From NCBI GenBank assembly GCA_044450785.1, contig JBIOJM010000042.1, positions 1 through 44,008 on the forward strand: a DNA stretch of 44,008 bases, written 5' to 3'. This document shows, piece by piece, positions 42,155-44,008 of this stretch. The position numbers and the translations under genes are program-made. The stretch is from JBIOJM01 sp044450785 (GTDB lineage Bacteria > Planctomycetota > Planctomycetia > Isosphaerales > Isosphaeraceae). Every line of letters starts with the position of its first letter. Position 1 is the first letter of the stretch. A model generated the notes under the pieces. The model was given only the letters and a program-made list of their open reading frames with translations, was not told the origin of the DNA and did no database searches.

Positions 42155-43258
42155 ATGATCCGCGTCATCCTGGAAGGATTGGTGAAACGCTTCGGCCCTG
42201 TTGCCGCGGTCGACGGTGCGTCGCTCGAGCTCCGGCCGGGTGAAATGACCTACGTACTGGGTCCTTCGGGCGCGGGCAAGACGACCCTGGCCCGCCTCGT
42301 GGCCGGCCTCGAGACGCTCGATGACGGCGAGATCTATTTCGGAGACCGGATGGTCCAGACACTCCCTCCGCAGGAACGGCACGTCGGCATGGTCTTTGAG
42401 GACCTGGGTCTCTGGCCCGGTCTTTCGGTCGTCGAGAACGTCGGCTATCCCCTGAAGATTCAAAAACTGACGCGGCCGGAGCGCCGGCGGCGAGTTGGCG
42501 AGGTCCTGACCGCGCTGCGGATCGACAGTTTGGCCGGGCGGCGCCCCGATCAGTTGACGCCGCCCCAACGCCTTCGCACGGCCCTGGCGCGGGCATTGGT
42601 GGCTCAGCCTGAGCTCCTGCTCCTCGACTCGCCACTCGGTGGGCTCGATCCTCGAGCTCGCGAGGATTGCTGGGACGACCTTCGAAGGATTCATGCCGAC
42701 GCCGGAGTCACGATCCTGGTCCTGACCGACGACCCGCTGGAATCGCTCGCCCTGGCCGGCCGGCTGGCCCTCATGGACCTTGGCCGGATCGTGCAGGTCG
42801 GTGTGCCGCAGGAGCTGTACAACCGGCCGCACGACGTGTTCGTGACGCGGATGCTGGGCCCGGCCAACCTGTTGCAAGGCCAGGTCGAAAGCGAGGTGGA
42901 CGAACACCGGGGCGAGGTCGTGGTCCGTACCCCGCTGGGCCGGCTGATCGGGCAAATGATCCCGGGCTCGACGAGTCCGGGAACTCCGGTGACGATCTCG
43001 ATCCGTCCCGAGACGGTGTCGCTGGGCCCGACCACGCCGGCGGGCTGGAATCGCTTTCCAGCGACCATCGAGCGCATTATCTTCCGAGGAGAGCTCCGCC
43101 AGATCGATGCGCGCGGGCCGGGCGACTGGCCGATCATCGTGTCGGCCCTCCAGAGTCAGTCTCAGAACCTTCGCGAGGGACAGGTCCTCACCCTCTCCGT
43201 CGCGCCGGAACACGTGGTCATCCTGCCCGGAAAGTTCGCCGTCGGCAAGCCCGCGTGA
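42155..43258 (+). CDS. MalK/PotA-type ABC ATPase with degenerate catalytic motifs
   Basis: The 367-residue protein has the layout of an importer ATPase with a C-terminal TOBE domain (VTISIRPETVSLGP near 290). Walker A is intact (GPSGAGKT, 36-43). Four other motifs are altered. The Q-loop is VFEDLG with E82 for Gln. The signature is LTPPQ (134-138) instead of LSGGQ. Walker B reads LLLLDSP, so the catalytic Glu is Ser (S159). The H-loop is LTDDPLE, with Asp (D192) for His. The D-loop GGLD is kept. I checked these codons in the nucleotide sequence; none needs a frameshift. Such a protein should bind ATP but hydrolyse it poorly. It follows the binding-like lipoprotein by 34 bp; no permease is present. 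Confidence 0.9.
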   Translation: MIRVILEGLVKRFGPVAAVDGASLELRPGEMTYVLGPSGAGKTTLARLVAGLETLDDGEIYFGDRMVQTLPPQERHVGMVFEDLGLWPGLSVVENVGYPLKIQKLTRPERRRRVGEVLTALRIDSLAGRRPDQLTPPQRLRTALARALVAQPELLLLDSPLGGLDPRAREDCWDDLRRIHADAGVTILVLTDDPLESLALAGRLALMDLGRIVQVGVPQELYNRPHDVFVTRMLGPANLLQGQVESEVDEHRGEVVVRTPLGRLIGQMIPGSTSPGTPVTISIRPETVSLGPTTPAGWNRFPATIERIIFRGELRQIDARGPGDWPIIVSALQSQSQNLREGQVLTLSVAPEHVVILPGKFAVGKPA

Positions 43259-43343
43259 AGGGGCACGCCGCGGGACCTCGATTGTTGGTGACAGGGACAG
43301 TAGACAGTTAGACAGCCACCTTTCACATGCAGGGGAAGAAAAT

Positions 43344-43448
43344 GTGCCAGCCACCAAATATGATTAATGTGCGTAATTTGGAAAGGTAACGGCCACGAAA
43401 TCAGTTCATCGCAGACAGTGTATTTCACCCAATTTTGGTGGCTGGCAC
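43344..43448. repeat. 15-bp perfect inverted repeat, dispersed-element type
   Basis: GTGCCAGCCACCAAA (43344-43358) is exactly complementary to TTTGGTGGCTGGCAC (43434-43448). The 75 bp between them are more AT-rich than the surroundings (TATGATTAATGTGCGTAATT). Both gene ends point toward it, so it may also act as a terminator. It could be a remnant of a transposable palindrome. Confidence 0.75.
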
Positions 43449-43491
43449 CTTTCCATGGCCACCAGCAGCCGGACGGACTCGCGGATCGGGC

Positions 43492-44008
43492 TCATTGCTT
43501 TTCCGGTTCCTTTTCCAGTTCTTCGATCGTCTTACCCGGCTTCAGGTCCTTGCCGGCCAGGCCCGGATATTCCGGACCGTAACGATAGGCCCGGAAAAGC
43601 GAGGCACCGCCGGGCGGGCCGGCGAACAGGCCGTTCCCGGGTCCGCCGGGTCCAGGTGGTCCCGGTCCCGGTCCACCGCCCGGAGGTCCGCCGGGGCCGG
43701 CGCCGGGAGGGCCGCCGCGCACGAAGTCTTCTCGTACTTTCTTGAGCTGCCTCTTCTGGTTGGCCTGCAACGTCTTGTCGAGCCGGGCGTCAACTTCCTT
43801 CTGGAGATCGCCGAGCTGTTTTCTCTGATCGGGGTTCAGTTTCAGAGTGGTCAGGGTCGTTGCTGACAGGATTTGTCCGGGCGGGGGCGGGGCGCCGGCG
43901 CCGCCGGGGCCCGGCCCGGGACCGGGGGGGCCGCCGGGCCCGCCGGTGTCGCGCGCTTTCAACAGCTTTTTATGCGCGGCCGTCAGCGTGTTTGGGCGGT
44001 TTTGGTCG
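43492..44008 (-). CDS. Gly/Pro-rich protein with helical repeat, 5' end outside the window
   Basis: The frame is open from the window edge to the stop at 43492; the first codons seen read DQNRPNTLTAAHKKLLKARD. It has a Gly/Pro-rich linker (GGPGGPPGPGPGPGGAGAPP), a charged helical unit (LNPDQRKQLGDLQKEVDARL, DKTLQANQKRQLKKVRED) and another Gly/Pro stretch. Planctomycetes have many exported proteins with helices of this LTPEQKKQL type, distantly like Spy/CpxP. The upstream part may hold a signal peptide but cannot be seen. Function unknown. Confidence 0.7.
   Translation of the reverse strand, partial: DQNRPNTLTAAHKKLLKARDTGGPGGPPGPGPGPGGAGAPPPPGQILSATTLTTLKLNPDQRKQLGDLQKEVDARLDKTLQANQKRQLKKVREDFVRGGPPGAGPGGPPGGGPGPGPPGPGGPGNGLFAGPPGGASLFRAYRYGPEYPGLAGKDLKPGKTIEELEKEPEKQ

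Overview
The window looks like chromosomal DNA of a high-GC planctomycete, most likely in or near the Isosphaeraceae. The evidence is a DUF1559 pseudopilin-like protein, two small secreted proteins with the planctomycete LEPR-XLL-type N-terminus, a BlaI/BlaR1-M56 pair whose peptidase carries a long tail of carboxypeptidase-regulatory-like domains, Uma2 and DUF4058 proteins, secreted STN-domain proteins with Gly/Met-rich tracts, a cytochrome b fused to a diheme cytochrome c, and many short palindromic repeats between genes. The family assignment is from recall, not from a database search.

Layout. 0-2.6 kb: a solitary type IIG restriction-modification-like gene that has lost the SAM-binding part of its methylase. 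2.6-3.3 kb: repeats. 3.3-7.9 kb: a translationally coupled blaI-like repressor and a 1405-residue M56/multi-Ig protein. 8.0-9.1 kb: a MITE-like element, a LEPR-XLL protein with an Hcp-like core, and another inverted repeat. 9.2-11.4 kb: an FHA protein, the fliW-csrA pair and a small Cys-rich protein. 11.6-14.3 kb: thiC, a membrane protein and a convergent DUF1559 gene that appear to have been joined tail to tail by a deletion. 14.5-15.2 kb: Uma2. 15.4-19.9 kb: a tight four-gene minus-strand operon (SMP-30/gluconolactonase, NHL propeller, zinc alcohol dehydrogenase, MFS transporter) that reads as a carbohydrate or polyol oxidation and uptake unit. 20.4-21.1 kb: a C26 glutamine-amidotransferase-like protein without its nucleophile. 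21.2-22.0 kb: a repeat cluster. 22.0-22.6 kb: a frameshifted membrane protein. 22.5-24.8 kb: Rieske and cytochrome b/diheme c, an alternative complex III-type module. 25.0-27.1 kb: an NrnA-type DHH phosphoesterase and an SDR sugar-nucleotide epimerase. 27.5-33.3 kb: secreted and hypothetical proteins, including two reading frames that may be one protein joined by -1 slippage on an A9 tract. 33.6-37.5 kb: an NtrC-type regulator, a secreted STN-like protein and an M29 aminopeptidase. 37.7-40.8 kb: DUF4058, an HTH-gene remnant and a secreted M28 peptidase with a PDZ domain. 40.9-43.3 kb: a solute-binding-like lipoprotein and an ABC ATPase whose catalytic motifs are all altered. 43.5 kb to the end: a Gly/Pro-rich protein cut by the window edge.

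I see no CRISPR array, rRNA, tRNA, prophage or intact insertion sequence. The most unusual items are the ABC ATPase with simultaneous loss of Q-loop Gln, LSGGQ, Walker B Glu and H-loop His next to a binding protein without a permease; the A9 slippage candidate linking an STN protein to a DUF2135-like protein; the restriction enzyme lacking motif I; the C26 hydrolase with Gly for Cys; the Hcp-like LEPR-XLL protein; and a family of GCTAGC-centred palindromes, some inside an element with perfect 21-bp terminal inverted repeats.
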